Shown: positions 36,744 to 45,800 of the stretch, in pieces
Layout: each line of letters opens with the position of its first letter
How positions within the stretch are numbered: the stretch's first letter is position 1
NCBI RefSeq assembly: GCF_007096635.1
Contig: NZ_VKAA01000009.1
Coordinates: 124,001 to 188,000, forward strand
DNA length: 64,000 nucleotides
Direction: 5' to 3'
DNA from: Mycolicibacterium sp. 018/SC-01/001
GTDB lineage: Bacteria > Actinomycetota > Actinomycetes > Mycobacteriales > Mycobacteriaceae
The notes under the pieces: model-generated
Seen by the model: only the letters and a program-made list of their open reading frames with translations
The model's database searches: none
What the model was told of the DNA's origin: nothing
Made by a program: the position numbers and the translations under genes

Positions 36744-38096
36744 ATGGCCGCCAAACCGCTCGCCGCCGCGGCGATCGCCCAGCTCGAATCCGACGGTGTC
36801 GCGACGCTGATCGGCACCGTCGTCAACCCGGCAGGCCTCATGCATGCCAAAACCGTCCCGCTGCGCCGGATGGGGTCTTTCGCCGATCCGGGGCTCGGCG
36901 CCAGCCCGGTCTGGCACGTGTTCACCATCGACAAGGTCGGCATCGCCTTCAGCCCGGCAACCGGCGTCGTGGGGGACCAGCGGATCCGGATCGACCTCAG
37001 CGCGCTGCGCATCCTCGGCGACGGATTCGCCTGGGCGCCAGCCGATTTCTACAGCCAGGACGGATCTGTCGACCCGTTCTGCACCCGCGGAACACTGCGC
37101 CGCGTCGAAGAAAGACTCGCGCAGGCGGGTCTCGACGCGTTGGTCGGCCACGAGATCGAGTTCGTTCTCGTGGGCCCCGACGGCGCCGCGCTGCGTGCCG
37201 ACCTGTGGGCCCAGTACGGGCTGGCCGGCGTGCTCGAGTTCGAGGGCTTCGTCCGTGACGTCACGGCCGCCGCGACGGCCTCCGGCGTGGCGATCGAACA
37301 GTTCCACCCCGAGTACGGGAGCAACCAGTTCGAGATCTCGCTGGCCCCGCTCCCGCCCGTCGCTGCGGCTGACCACGTCAGCCTGATGCGCATCATCATC
37401 GGCCGCGCGGCGCGCAAGTACGGTCTGCGCGTCAGCCTGTCGCCGGTGCCGTTCGCCGGGAGTGTCGGATCGGGTGCGCATCAACATTTTTCGCTCACCC
37501 GTGACGAGCAGCCCCTGTTCTCCGGCGGTGACGCGCCTGCCGGTATGACCGACGAGGGGGCCTCGGCGGTGGCCGGGGTGCTCGCCGGGTTGGCCGGGGC
37601 GCAGGGCGTGTTGAGCGGTTCGATCCTGTCGGGACTGCGGATGCAGGCGGGGAGCTGGGCCGGCGCTTATGCGTGCTGGGGCACCGAGAATCGCGAGGCC
37701 GCCGTGCGCTTCCTGACCGCGGGACCGGCGAACGTGTACGGCGCCAACATCGAGGTCAAGATCATCGACCCGTCGGCCAATCCCTATCTGGCCTCGGCCG
37801 CGGTGCTGGGCCTGGCGCTCGACGGCATCGAGCAGGGCCGGCGCCTGCCCGCAGAGGTGGCCGTGGACCCGTCGTCTCTGTCGGAGGCAGACCGCGCCGA
37901 CGCGGGTGTCTCGGTGCTCGCAACCGATCAGCCCACCGTGCTGGATGCCCTGGACCGGTCGACGACGTTGCGGGAGATCCTGGGCGATCCTGTGGTCGAC
38001 GCGGTGCTGGCGGTGCGTCGCTACGAGCACGAGACCTTCGGCGACCTGGGCCCGGAGGAACTGGCCGAGAAGTTCCGTCTCGCTTGGAGTGTGTGA
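36744..38096 (+). CDS. glnA3: Glutamine synthetase-like ligase GlnA3
   Basis: 450 aa, the length of M. tuberculosis GlnA3 (Rv1878), which also follows bfrA. GS-fold blocks: GHEIEFVLVG (metal Glu), HPEYGSNQFEISLAP, GSGAHQHFSL (ATP/metal His), NIEVKIIDPSANPYLASAAVLGLALDGIEQG. It is not the housekeeping GlnA1: the adenylylation Tyr loop is absent and it is shorter. Streptomyces GlnA3/GlnA4 ligate glutamate to polyamines or ethanolamine, so a gamma-glutamylation role is likely; glutamine synthesis is unlikely. ATG 36744 chosen; GTG 36711 is an alternative. Confidence 0.85.
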   Translation: MAAKPLAAAAIAQLESDGVATLIGTVVNPAGLMHAKTVPLRRMGSFADPGLGASPVWHVFTIDKVGIAFSPATGVVGDQRIRIDLSALRILGDGFAWAPADFYSQDGSVDPFCTRGTLRRVEERLAQAGLDALVGHEIEFVLVGPDGAALRADLWAQYGLAGVLEFEGFVRDVTAAATASGVAIEQFHPEYGSNQFEISLAPLPPVAAADHVSLMRIIIGRAARKYGLRVSLSPVPFAGSVGSGAHQHFSLTRDEQPLFSGGDAPAGMTDEGASAVAGVLAGLAGAQGVLSGSILSGLRMQAGSWAGAYACWGTENREAAVRFLTAGPANVYGANIEVKIIDPSANPYLASAAVLGLALDGIEQGRRLPAEVAVDPSSLSEADRADAGVSVLATDQPTVLDALDRSTTLREILGDPVVDAVLAVRRYEHETFGDLGPEELAEKFRLAWSV

Positions 38097-38110
38097 GTGC
38101 GCCGGACCCC

Positions 38111-38141
38111 TTGACAACATACAACCGATTGGTTGTATGTT
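38111..38141 (+). promoter_or_regulatory. Promoter with embedded ArsR operator
   Basis: TTGACA (38111-38116) and TATGTT (38136-38141) form -35 and -10 with 19 nt between. Within lies a perfect 10-bp inverted repeat, ACATACAACC-GATT-GGTTGTATGT (38117-38140). The operator covers spacer and -10, so ArsR binding would directly block RNA polymerase; autoregulation is expected. Confidence 0.75.
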
Positions 38142-38147
38142 AGGCGG

Positions 38148-38519
38148 ATGGATGTGCTCGACGAGGACCGCGCAGACGCGCTGCTCCATGCGTTGGCCGA
38201 CCGGACGCGGCGCGACATCGTGCGACGGGTCCTAGCGGGCGAGCACTCGGTGTCCACGCTCGCGGCGCACTACGACATGAGCTTCGCCGCGGTGCAGAAA
38301 CACGTCGCCGTGCTCGATCGAGCCGGGTTGATCACCAAGCGGCGGCACGGCCGCGAACAGCTGGCCAGCGGTGAGGTCGCCGCGATCCGTTCGGTGGCTT
38401 CACTGCTCGCCGAGCTGGAACAGGTGTGGCGCGGCCGCGTCGCCCGCATCGACGACCTCCTCGCGTCCGAAAAAGCAGGATCTGACAACGCATCACCCGA
38501 GAACACCCGAGAGGAATGA
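38148..38519 (+). CDS. ArsR-family winged-helix regulator
   Basis: 123-aa regulator: ALLHALADRTRRDIVRRVLAGEHSVSTLAAHYDMSFAAVQKHVAVLDRAGLITKRRHGRE is the ArsR helix-turn-helix. There are no Cys or His clusters for metal sensing. It belongs to the type paired with SRPBCC proteins and overlaps a possible start of that gene (ATGA). ATG 38148 is used; TTG 38133 would lie in the operator. Confidence 0.9.
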   Translation: MDVLDEDRADALLHALADRTRRDIVRRVLAGEHSVSTLAAHYDMSFAAVQKHVAVLDRAGLITKRRHGREQLASGEVAAIRSVASLLAELEQVWRGRVARIDDLLASEKAGSDNASPENTREE

Positions 38520-38521
38520 CC

Positions 38522-39007
38522 ATGCCCGTCACCGATGTCCACCACGATCTGGACGCCCGTAGCCTGACGATCACCGCGGATTTCGCCGCGCCCGTCGAGC
38601 GCATCTGGCAGATCTACGCCGATCCGCGTCAGCTCGAAAAGGTCTGGGGGCCGCCGGAATACCCGGCGACCGTCGTCGATCACGACCTGCGACCCGGCGG
38701 ACGGGTGACCTACTACATGACCGGACCGGAGGGTCAGAAGTTCCCCGGCTACTGGGATGTCACCGCGGTCGACGAACCGCAGCGGTTCACGTTCGACGAC
38801 GGCTTCGCCGAGGACGACTTCACACCGAGAACCGATCTGCCCGTGTCGAAGAACGTGTTCACGTTCGAAGCTCGCGACGGCGGCACCCGTGCGACCTACG
38901 TGAGCACCTACGCCTCGGCCGAGGCGCTCCAGCAGGTCTTGGACATGGGCATGATCGAGGGCGCCACGTCGGCGACCAACCAGATCGACGCTCTGATCGC
39001 CGATTAG
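38522..39007 (+). CDS. SRPBCC / AHSA1-like START-fold protein
   Basis: 161-aa AHSA1 family protein: SLTITADFAAPVERIWQIYADPRQLEKVWGPPEYPATVVDHDLRPGGRVTYYMTGPEGQKFPGYWDVTAVDEPQRFTFDDGF is the typical helix-grip fold with hydrophobic pocket. Such ArsR-linked proteins bind small ligands or act as hydrolases of unknown substrate. ATG 38522 (AGAGGA 7 nt before) is preferred to 38516. It converges with the next amidohydrolase, overlapping by 4 nt. Confidence 0.85.
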   Translation: MPVTDVHHDLDARSLTITADFAAPVERIWQIYADPRQLEKVWGPPEYPATVVDHDLRPGGRVTYYMTGPEGQKFPGYWDVTAVDEPQRFTFDDGFAEDDFTPRTDLPVSKNVFTFEARDGGTRATYVSTYASAEALQQVLDMGMIEGATSATNQIDALIAD

Positions 39008-40767
39008 CGCACGCCGCGGATGAGGCGACCGGGGCGCGCGCCGGTGTCGGCGCCGTGGCGGCGGGTCACCACACCACTGACCACAGTGGCGTCGTAACCC
39101 GAAGCGCCCTGGATCAGCCGGCGTCCGCCCGCGGGCAGGTCATAGGCCATCCGCGGGACGTCGAGGCGCAGCGCTTCCATGTCGATCACGTTGAGATCGG
39201 CCTTGCGCCCTCGGGCGATCACTCCGCGATCGGAGAGACCGAAAAGCGTTGCGGTGTCCAGGGTCTGCTTGCGAACCACGTACTCGAGGGAGAACTTCGG
39301 GCCTCGGTGGCGGTCGCGCGCCCAGTGCGTGAGCAGGAAGGTGGGGTAGGAGGCATCGCAGATGAGCCCGCAGTGCGCTCCGCCGTCGGACAGCCCCGAC
39401 ACCGCAGCCGGGTGGGTCATCATCTCGTGGATCGCGTCGTGATTGCCCTGGGCGTAGTTGAAGAACGGCAGCATGAGCATCGCGGCGCCACTGGATTCCA
39501 GCATCAGGTCGTACATGGTCGCGAGCGGGTCCTCGCCGCGGCGGGCCGCGATCGCGGCCACCGTCATGTCCGGTGTCGGCTCGTAGTCCGGCGGGTCACC
39601 GATGGGGAAGATCTTGTCGACGCTGTACTGGATCAGTGCGTACAGCCCGTCGAACATCGGCACCGGCTGCGGCGGCAGGTCGGTCTCGGCGAGGATGGCG
39701 GCCCGGACCGCCGGGTCAGCGAGGCGGGCCATCAGGTCGGCATGCCCGAGTTCGGCCTTGAGCTTCCGGTAGGTCGGGCGGTGGGTGAACGCGTGATATC
39801 CCGTGAAGCCGAACAACATCCCGAAGGGGCGGGCGGCGAACTGTGCGTAGAGTTCGATGCCCCGGTCCAGCGCGAGGCCGGCCCGGTCGAGTTGACGGCG
39901 CCACAGATCGGGCGCGCCGCCGGTCTGGATCATCGTGAACGACACCGGCCGCTCGATCTCGGCGGAGAGCGTGGTCATCCAGTCGAGTTCCCGCATCGTC
40001 GCCTCGGCGGGACTCTCGCCTGCGGTGCCCTGGGGCGACACCTCGAACACCGCTCGGCCGCCGGCGGCCATCGCGCGACCCAGCCCGAACAGCTCCGCCT
40101 CGGCGGCGTAGGTGCCTGGCACCGGTTCCCCGTCGATGGCGCGGTGTGCCTCGGTGCGTGACGTCGAAAAGCCCAGCGCGCCCGCCTCGATCGCCTCGGT
40201 GACGATGCGCGCCATCGCGGCGATGTCGTCGGCGGTGGCCTCCTCGTTGCGGGCGCCGCGTTCGCCCATCGCATAGCCACGGACCGCGCCGTGCGCGATC
40301 TGCGTCCCGTAATCCACGGCCAGGGACCGCTTGTCGATGGCGTCGAGGTACTGGGGGAAACTCTCCCACTGCCACGTGATGCCCTCGGCCAACGCGCTGC
40401 CGGGGATGTCCTCGACACCTTCCATCAGCTCGATGAGCCACTGCTCGCGGCCCGGCCGGACCGGGGCGAAACCCACGCCGCAGTTACCGCTGACCACCGT
40501 CGTCACCCCGTGCAGGCTCGACGGCGCCAGCGTGTCGTCCCAGCTGACCTGGCCGTCGTAGTGGGTGTGGATGTCGACGAAACCCGGTGTGACGAACCGG
40601 CCCGTGGCGTCGATGTGCTCGGCGGCCTCAGTCGTCAGACCGTCGTCGTCGCCGCTGCGCCGGCGCACCTCGACGATGCGGCCGTCCTTCACGCCGATGT
40701 CGGCGGGGAATCGCTCGGCCCCGGTGCCGTCCACGACGGTGCCGCCGGTGATCTTCAGGTCCAGCAT
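39004..40767 (-). CDS. N-acyl-D-amino-acid deacylase-type amidohydrolase
   Basis: 587-aa member of the metal-dependent amidohydrolase superfamily, D-aminoacylase branch. [27 protein letters not shown] and [41 protein letters not shown] (metal His pair and the CGVGFAP Cys metal ligand) are characteristic, with [29 protein letters not shown] carrying the catalytic Asp. Substrate unknown; mycobacterial relatives (Rv2913c/Rv2915c) are uncharacterised. GAGGAGATCGCAG precedes ATG 40767. Third gene of a three-gene operon. Confidence 0.85.
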   Translation of the reverse strand: MLDLKITGGTVVDGTGAERFPADIGVKDGRIVEVRRRSGDDDGLTTEAAEHIDATGRFVTPGFVDIHTHYDGQVSWDDTLAPSSLHGVTTVVSGNCGVGFAPVRPGREQWLIELMEGVEDIPGSALAEGITWQWESFPQYLDAIDKRSLAVDYGTQIAHGAVRGYAMGERGARNEEATADDIAAMARIVTEAIEAGALGFSTSRTEAHRAIDGEPVPGTYAAEAELFGLGRAMAAGGRAVFEVSPQGTAGESPAEATMRELDWMTTLSAEIERPVSFTMIQTGGAPDLWRRQLDRAGLALDRGIELYAQFAARPFGMLFGFTGYHAFTHRPTYRKLKAELGHADLMARLADPAVRAAILAETDLPPQPVPMFDGLYALIQYSVDKIFPIGDPPDYEPTPDMTVAAIAARRGEDPLATMYDLMLESSGAAMLMLPFFNYAQGNHDAIHEMMTHPAAVSGLSDGGAHCGLICDASYPTFLLTHWARDRHRGPKFSLEYVVRKQTLDTATLFGLSDRGVIARGRKADLNVIDMEALRLDVPRMAYDLPAGGRRLIQGASGYDATVVSGVVTRRHGADTGARPGRLIRGVR

Positions 40768-40779
40768 CTGCGATCTCCT

Positions 40780-41223
40780 CTAGACGAGTCCGGTCGCGTC
40801 GAACACCCACGACATGTCGGCGGTCGCGAAGTCCTCCAGCCAGGACGGTGGCGCGTGGTTGGCCAACGCGCCCATGTCCCAGTAGTCCTTCCACAGCGTG
40901 ATCCTGCCGTCGACCACCCGGTGTACGGTCACGAACTGCAAGACCGCCGATTCACCTGTGGCCCAGTGCCATTCCTCGTGGTGCTCGTACATCAGGTCGG
41001 TGCCGTTGCTGACCATCAGGCCGGGGAAGTTCTCGTAGGAGGCCAGTGGTTCCAGGCCGATCTTGAGCCGTTTGACGATGTCGTCGGGCCCGCGCGCCGC
41101 CGCGGCGGGCCCGACCGGCATGTCGAGATAGATGCAGTCGTCGGACAGGTGGGTCTTCAGCTGCCCCCAGTCGCGATCGGACAGCGCAGCCCACATGCCG
41201 GCGACGATCTGCTCAGCCGACAC
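40780..41223 (-). CDS. NTF2/limonene-epoxide-hydrolase-like protein
   Basis: 147-aa cone-shaped NTF2-like domain. The pattern MWAALSDRDWGQLKTHLSDDCIYLDMPVGPAAAARGPDDIVKRLKIGLEPLASYEN and later TVHRVVDGRITLWKDYWDMGAL resembles SnoaL/limonene-1,2-epoxide hydrolase, where an Asp-Arg-Asp triad would lie in DGRITLWKDYWD. Enzymatic role unproven. GTG start overlaps the preceding amidohydrolase by 11 nt; next gene 12 nt downstream, so the three are co-transcribed. Confidence 0.75.
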   Translation of the reverse strand: MSAEQIVAGMWAALSDRDWGQLKTHLSDDCIYLDMPVGPAAAARGPDDIVKRLKIGLEPLASYENFPGLMVSNGTDLMYEHHEEWHWATGESAVLQFVTVHRVVDGRITLWKDYWDMGALANHAPPSWLEDFATADMSWVFDATGLV

Positions 41224-43003
41224 GGGTCAGCTCGCCAGCCGACGCCGCCAGGGCGCGGACACGATGTGCCGCACGCAGGAAGCGACCGGTGCGCCGGGTG
41301 CCGACGTCCTCGGTCAGCGCCCCGTCGCGGAACACCGCACGCCCGCCGACGAACACCGCGAGCACGGTCTCGTCGTTGCGATTCACCATGCGGGACAGGC
41401 CGCCGTACTGCTCGACCGCTGACTCGGCGTAGCGGTCCAGTGACTCGTCGAGACGCTCGGGGTCGATGACCACGACGTCCGCGCGGTCGCCGACGCGCAG
41501 ATGACCGGCATCGATGCGGTACCAGTCGGCCAGTTCGCCGGTCAGCCGGTGCACCGCTGCCTCGACGCTCATGAAGGGCGTGCCGGCGCGTTCGGCGTCC
41601 CGGACGTGCCGCAGCAGGCGCAGCCCCATGTTGTAGAACGCCATGTTGCGAAGGTGGGCACCGGCGTCCGAGAAGCCCATCTGCACACCGGGATCGCGCG
41701 CCAGGGCTTTGAGCACCTCCGGCCGGTGGTTCGAGATCGTGGTGCGCCACCGCAGATCGGTGCCGTGTTCGAGCACCAGGTCGAGGAACGCGTCGACGGG
41801 ATGCAGGCCGCCGCGATCCTGCCCGACCTGACCGAAGGACTTGCCGATCACCGACGCGTCGGGGCAGCCGACGATCTCGGCGTCGAAGAAGTCGCGATGC
41901 CACACCTTCATACCGAACTTCGCGTCGTAGTCCCGCCGGAAGCGGCGCCGGTAGTCTTCGTCCCGCAGCAGCGCGTTGCGCTCCACCTCGTCGCGCAGGT
42001 GCAGTGCCGCCGCGCCGGCACCGAACTCCTCGAAGACCACCAGGTCGATCCCGTCGGCGTAGACCTCGAACGGGACCGGCAGGTGCTGCCACCGGAAATC
42101 ACCGCCCAAACTGTTCACGAGCTTGGCCAGCGGACCGAGGATCTTGACCGCCACCGGGTTGGACTTCACGTCGGCGGCCGAGAGCAGGCTGGTCTTGAGG
42201 GGATTGCGGATGATGCCCAGGGACTGCAACGCCTGCGAACCGATGTCGAGCGGGTTCCCGATGTCGGGTCCGGACTGCAGCACCCGGTTCGCTGCGCGCA
42301 GGATCGCCTTGAGGCGCCGCAGCTCCCGCGGCCTCGCGTATGTCGAGGGCAGCGTGCGCGACCGGCAGACCTCGCCGTCGAGCTTGTCGAAAAGCAGCTG
42401 CTGCGAGGACATTCCGACGAATCCGGCGCGCAACGCCTCGATGAGCATGCGCTCCATCTGCGCCTGTTCCGCGCGGGAGGGTCGTTCGTCGGAGCGGGTG
42501 GCGCGGTCCAGGCCCATCACCGCGGCACGCATGTCCGAATGGCCGATGAACGCGGCGACGTTGGGTCCCAGCGGGCGCTCCTCGAGCGCGGTGATGTACT
42601 CCTCGCCGTTGCGCCATGTCTTGTGCTGCTCGATCGTGGCGACCACGTGCTGGCGGGGGATCGCCTCGACCCGACCGAAGATGTCGCCCGCGTCGCTGCC
42701 GTCGACGTAGACGGTCGACAGCGAACAGGAGCCGAGCAGCACGGTCGTCACGCCGTGCCGCAGCGACTCGGACAGCTCGGGCCCGTTGAGCACCTCCACG
42801 TCGTAGTGCGTGTGGATGTCGATCATGCCGGGCAGCACCCACGCCCCGGCCGCATCGATGACGTCGGCGCACTCGGCGTCGGCGAGATCGTCCTCGGTGA
42901 TGGCGGCGACGTGGCCGTCCTTGATCGCGACGGTGCGCACGGCCGACGGTGCGCCGGTGCCGTCGAACCAGCGGCCGTTACGGATGATCGTGTCGTAGGT
43001 CAC
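41213..43003 (-). CDS. D-aminoacylase-type amidohydrolase (second copy)
   Basis: 596-aa amidohydrolase of the same branch as its operon partner: MTYDTIIRNGRWFDGTGAPSAVRTVAIKDGHVAAI, then GMIDIHTHYDVEVLNGPELSESLRHGVTTVLLGSCSLS, with a Ser-Cys-Ser in place of CGVGFAP, and MGFSDAGAHLRNMAFYNMGLRLLRHV with the catalytic Asp. The middle (about 180-400) is unlike its partner. Start GTG 43003 (AGGA 13 nt upstream) gives the family N-terminus; the longer frame upstream is not coding-like. First gene of a three-gene operon; substrate unknown. Confidence 0.8.
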   Translation of the reverse strand: MTYDTIIRNGRWFDGTGAPSAVRTVAIKDGHVAAITEDDLADAECADVIDAAGAWVLPGMIDIHTHYDVEVLNGPELSESLRHGVTTVLLGSCSLSTVYVDGSDAGDIFGRVEAIPRQHVVATIEQHKTWRNGEEYITALEERPLGPNVAAFIGHSDMRAAVMGLDRATRSDERPSRAEQAQMERMLIEALRAGFVGMSSQQLLFDKLDGEVCRSRTLPSTYARPRELRRLKAILRAANRVLQSGPDIGNPLDIGSQALQSLGIIRNPLKTSLLSAADVKSNPVAVKILGPLAKLVNSLGGDFRWQHLPVPFEVYADGIDLVVFEEFGAGAAALHLRDEVERNALLRDEDYRRRFRRDYDAKFGMKVWHRDFFDAEIVGCPDASVIGKSFGQVGQDRGGLHPVDAFLDLVLEHGTDLRWRTTISNHRPEVLKALARDPGVQMGFSDAGAHLRNMAFYNMGLRLLRHVRDAERAGTPFMSVEAAVHRLTGELADWYRIDAGHLRVGDRADVVVIDPERLDESLDRYAESAVEQYGGLSRMVNRNDETVLAVFVGGRAVFRDGALTEDVGTRRTGRFLRAAHRVRALAASAGELTRVG

Positions 43004-43094
43004 AGCGCTGCTCACGTCCTCATCGAACAGGTCGGCACGACAGGTGTCAACGACATCGTGAACACATTCATCGATTTGTCTACCCGCGTCCGCG

Positions 43095-43100
43095 CATAAT
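43095..43100 (+). promoter_or_regulatory. -10 hexamer CATAAT of the dienelactone hydrolase gene
   Basis: CATAAT ends 7 nt before GTG 43108. GGGGAG abuts the GTG, too close to act as a Shine-Dalgarno, so a leaderless start fits. Confidence 0.45.
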
Positions 43101-43107
43101 CGGGGAG

Positions 43108-44028
43108 GTGACGCCGCTACAGCGCTACATCGCCGAAGAAATCGCCACCGACCATGTCGAGGGCCTGCTGTCCCGCCGCGAGGCGCTGCGCCGGCTCGCC
43201 CTGCTGGGAGTGAGCGCGGCCGGCGCGTCGGCGCTGATCGCCGCCTGTGCCGAGAACGCCGCCACCACACCGGCCAGTTCGACCAGCCCCGCCGGCTCGA
43301 CCGACGCGGCGCCGGTACGGCCCCAGCCGCCGGGGCTGGCGGGCGCACTGCCCACCACGCCCATCACCTGGCGCGGCCCCGCCGGAGAACTCCAGGGCGC
43401 GTGGGCGCAGCCCGCCGACGCCCGTGGCGGCATCCTCGTGATCCACGAGAACAAGGGCCTGACCGACTGGGTGCGGTCGGTCGCCGGACGTCTGGCCGGC
43501 GCGGGCTATTCCAGCCTGGCGATCGATCTGCTGTCGGAGCGCGGCGGCACCGCGACCTTCACCGATCCTGCGGCCGCCACCGCAGCGCTCGGCGAGCGCC
43601 CGCAGGCCGACATGGTGGCCGACCTTCAGTCCGGCATCGCCGAGCTGGCCCGCCGGACGCCCGATCGCAAGCACGCCGTGATCGGGTTCTGCATGGGCGG
43701 CGGGCTGGTGTGGCGACTGCTCGACACCGGTGTGCCCCAGCTGGCCGCGGCGTTCCCGTTCTACGGGCCGACGCCGGACGATCCCGACTTCTCGAAGTCG
43801 CAGGGCGTGGCCGTACTCGGCTTCTACGGAGCCCTCGACCAGCGGGTCAACGCCACCGAGCCGGCCGCCCGCGCCGCGCTGGAGAAAGCCGGGCTGGTGC
43901 ACGAGCTCGTCACCGAGCCCGGCGCCAACCACGCATTCTTCAACGACACCGGCGAGCGCTTCGATCAGACCGCGGCCGATGATGCGTGGCGCCGCACGCT
44001 CGACTGGCTCACCGTCCACGTCGGCTGA
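43108..44028 (+). CDS. Tat-exported dienelactone hydrolase family protein
   Basis: 306-aa alpha/beta hydrolase of the DLH family. The N-terminus has a twin-arginine motif (SRREALRRLALLG, about 22-34), a hydrophobic stretch and LIAACA with Cys47, so it may be a Tat lipoprotein. A Ser/Thr/Ala-rich linker (48-75) leads to the catalytic domain: GILVIHENKGL, Cys in VIGFCMGGGLVWR, Asp in GFYGALDQRV and His in PGANHAFFND complete the Cys-Asp-His triad. Natural substrate unknown. It diverges from the amidohydrolase operon. Confidence 0.85.
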   Translation: MTPLQRYIAEEIATDHVEGLLSRREALRRLALLGVSAAGASALIAACAENAATTPASSTSPAGSTDAAPVRPQPPGLAGALPTTPITWRGPAGELQGAWAQPADARGGILVIHENKGLTDWVRSVAGRLAGAGYSSLAIDLLSERGGTATFTDPAAATAALGERPQADMVADLQSGIAELARRTPDRKHAVIGFCMGGGLVWRLLDTGVPQLAAAFPFYGPTPDDPDFSKSQGVAVLGFYGALDQRVNATEPAARAALEKAGLVHELVTEPGANHAFFNDTGERFDQTAADDAWRRTLDWLTVHVG

Positions 44029-44116
44029 CACCCGGCGACGAAGTCGCCACCCGCTGTTCGTCGACGCGCAGGCCCACCGTTGCCACCCGCACACCGGCGC
44101 ACGCTGTCATGGCGCC

Positions 44117-45223
44117 ATGCGGGTCGTGCAGGTGGCCAACTTCTACGGACCCCGGTCCGGCGGCCTGCGCACCGCCGTCGACCGCCTCGGTGCCGAGTAC
44201 TGCGCCGCCGGGCACACCGTGGTGCTGATCGTGCCGGGACGCACCGCGGAAACCACCACGCTGCCCAGCGGCGTCGTTCGAATCAGCCTGCCCGCCAGAT
44301 TGATTCCCGGCACCGGGGGGTACCGCGCGGTGTCGCCGCGCCCGGTGACCGCGCTGCTCGAACACGTGCGACCCGACGCGCTCGAGGTGTCCGACCGGCT
44401 CACGCTGCGCTCGCTGGGACCGTGGGGCCGACGGCACGGCGTGTCGACGGTGATGATCTCCCACGAGCGCCTCGATCGACTCGTCGGACAGGTCCTCCCA
44501 CGGGGGTGGGCCAGAACGGTCGCCGACGCGGCCAACCGGCGCACGGCCACCAACTACGACATCGTCGTCTGCACCACCGCCTTCGCCCGCGAGGAGTTCG
44601 ACCGCATCGGCGCAACGAACCTGGTGACGGTGCCGCTGGGTGTCGACCTGGACCAGTTCCACCCGCGACACCGCTCCGACGCCCTGCGCGCGCGCTGGGC
44701 CCGCCCCGGCCAGACACTGCTCGTGCACTGCGGGCGACTCTCCGTGGAGAAACATCCGCAGCGCAGCATCGATACGCTTGCCGCGCTGTGCGATTCGGGT
44801 GTCGACGCTCGTCTGGTGATGGTGGGCGAAGGCCCGCTGCGCGCCCGGCTGCAGCGCCACGCCGACGGGCTGCCCGTCGATTTCACCGGCTTCATCGGAC
44901 GTCGCGACACCGTGGCCGCGATCCTCGCCAGCGCTGACGTCGCGCTCGCCCCGGGCCCTCACGAGACCTTCGGCCTGGCGGCGCTGGAAGCACTGGCGTG
45001 CGGGACACCGGCGGTCGTGTCGCGTACGTCGGCGCTCGCAGAAATCCTCACCCACGACAGCGGCGCCGTCGCCGACAACGATCCGCGCGCGATCGCCCAC
45101 GCCGTGACCACGGTCATCAGCCGGCCGGAGAACCTGCGCAGGCACCGTGCGCGGCAGCGGGCCGAGCAGTTCACCTGGCCACGCTCGGCGGCCGGGATGC
45201 TGCGTGCGCTGCAGGTGCACTAG
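44117..45223 (+). CDS. mgtA: MgtA, GDP-mannose-dependent alpha-mannosyltransferase
   Basis: 368-aa GT4-family glycosyltransferase, very like M. tuberculosis MgtA (Rv0557, once called PimB), which adds mannose to glucuronosyl-diacylglycerol for lipoglycan synthesis at the inner membrane face. Shared blocks: MRVVQVANFYGPRSGGLRTAVDRLGAEY, EVSDRLTLRSLG, VMISHERLDR, VPLGVDLDQFHPR, LLVHCGRLSVEKH, EGPLRARL and the nucleotide-sugar motif GPHETFGLAALEALACGTPAVVSRTSAL (EX7E). No lipid-biosynthesis partner lies nearby. ATG 44117 matches the conserved N-terminus. Confidence 0.93.
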   Translation: MRVVQVANFYGPRSGGLRTAVDRLGAEYCAAGHTVVLIVPGRTAETTTLPSGVVRISLPARLIPGTGGYRAVSPRPVTALLEHVRPDALEVSDRLTLRSLGPWGRRHGVSTVMISHERLDRLVGQVLPRGWARTVADAANRRTATNYDIVVCTTAFAREEFDRIGATNLVTVPLGVDLDQFHPRHRSDALRARWARPGQTLLVHCGRLSVEKHPQRSIDTLAALCDSGVDARLVMVGEGPLRARLQRHADGLPVDFTGFIGRRDTVAAILASADVALAPGPHETFGLAALEALACGTPAVVSRTSALAEILTHDSGAVADNDPRAIAHAVTTVISRPENLRRHRARQRAEQFTWPRSAAGMLRALQVH

Positions 45224-45318
45224 CGCCCCGGTTTAGCTCGCCGACCGCCCGGGCATCCGCCGCTTATTGATGGGGTCGTCAGCATCGGCGGGCCCGCACG
45301 AGAAGGCGAGGAACCGTC

Positions 45319-45795
45319 ATGGACAGCAGCAACACCGTCTGGATCGTGGTCGCGGTCGTCGTCGCGATCATCGTCATCGCGCTGATCGTGTTCGCGGCGC
45401 GCACGTCACGCAACAAGCGGCGGGCCGCAGAAGCCGACCGCATCCGCCAAGAGGTCGAACACGACAGCCAGCGTGTGCAGCGCCAGGCCACCCTGGTCGA
45501 GGAGACCGAGGCCAAAGCCCGTGCAGCTCAGGCGGAAGCCGATGCCAAGGCTGCTGAAGCCGCTCGCCTCGCCGAGACCGCGGCAGGCCGCCGCGACGCG
45601 CTCACCAGCTCTCAGCAGCATCTCGACGAGCGCCGCCAGCACGCGGACCAGCTCGACCCGCGCGTGCGCCGCTCAGACGACGAGGTGACGGCGCAGGCCG
45701 CCGGCGACCACGAAGCCGAAGCCCGCGGACGCCACAGTTCCACGGATGACGCCCGCGACACCCATCGCGTGGCGCCGGACGCCCGGCGAGGCTGA
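45319..45795 (+). CDS. Single-span membrane protein with coiled-coil tail
   Basis: 158-aa protein: residues 7-28 form one transmembrane helix (VWIVVAVVVAIIVIALIVFAA), followed by RTSRNKRRAAEADRIRQEV and an Ala/Glu/Arg-rich coiled coil to about residue 105, and a disordered polar C-terminus. GGCGAGGAACCGTC precedes ATG 45319. Similar small actinobacterial proteins are unstudied; no catalytic motif. It converges with the P450 gene. Confidence 0.75.
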   Translation: MDSSNTVWIVVAVVVAIIVIALIVFAARTSRNKRRAAEADRIRQEVEHDSQRVQRQATLVEETEAKARAAQAEADAKAAEAARLAETAAGRRDALTSSQQHLDERRQHADQLDPRVRRSDDEVTAQAAGDHEAEARGRHSSTDDARDTHRVAPDARRG

Positions 45796-45800
45796 GGGGA

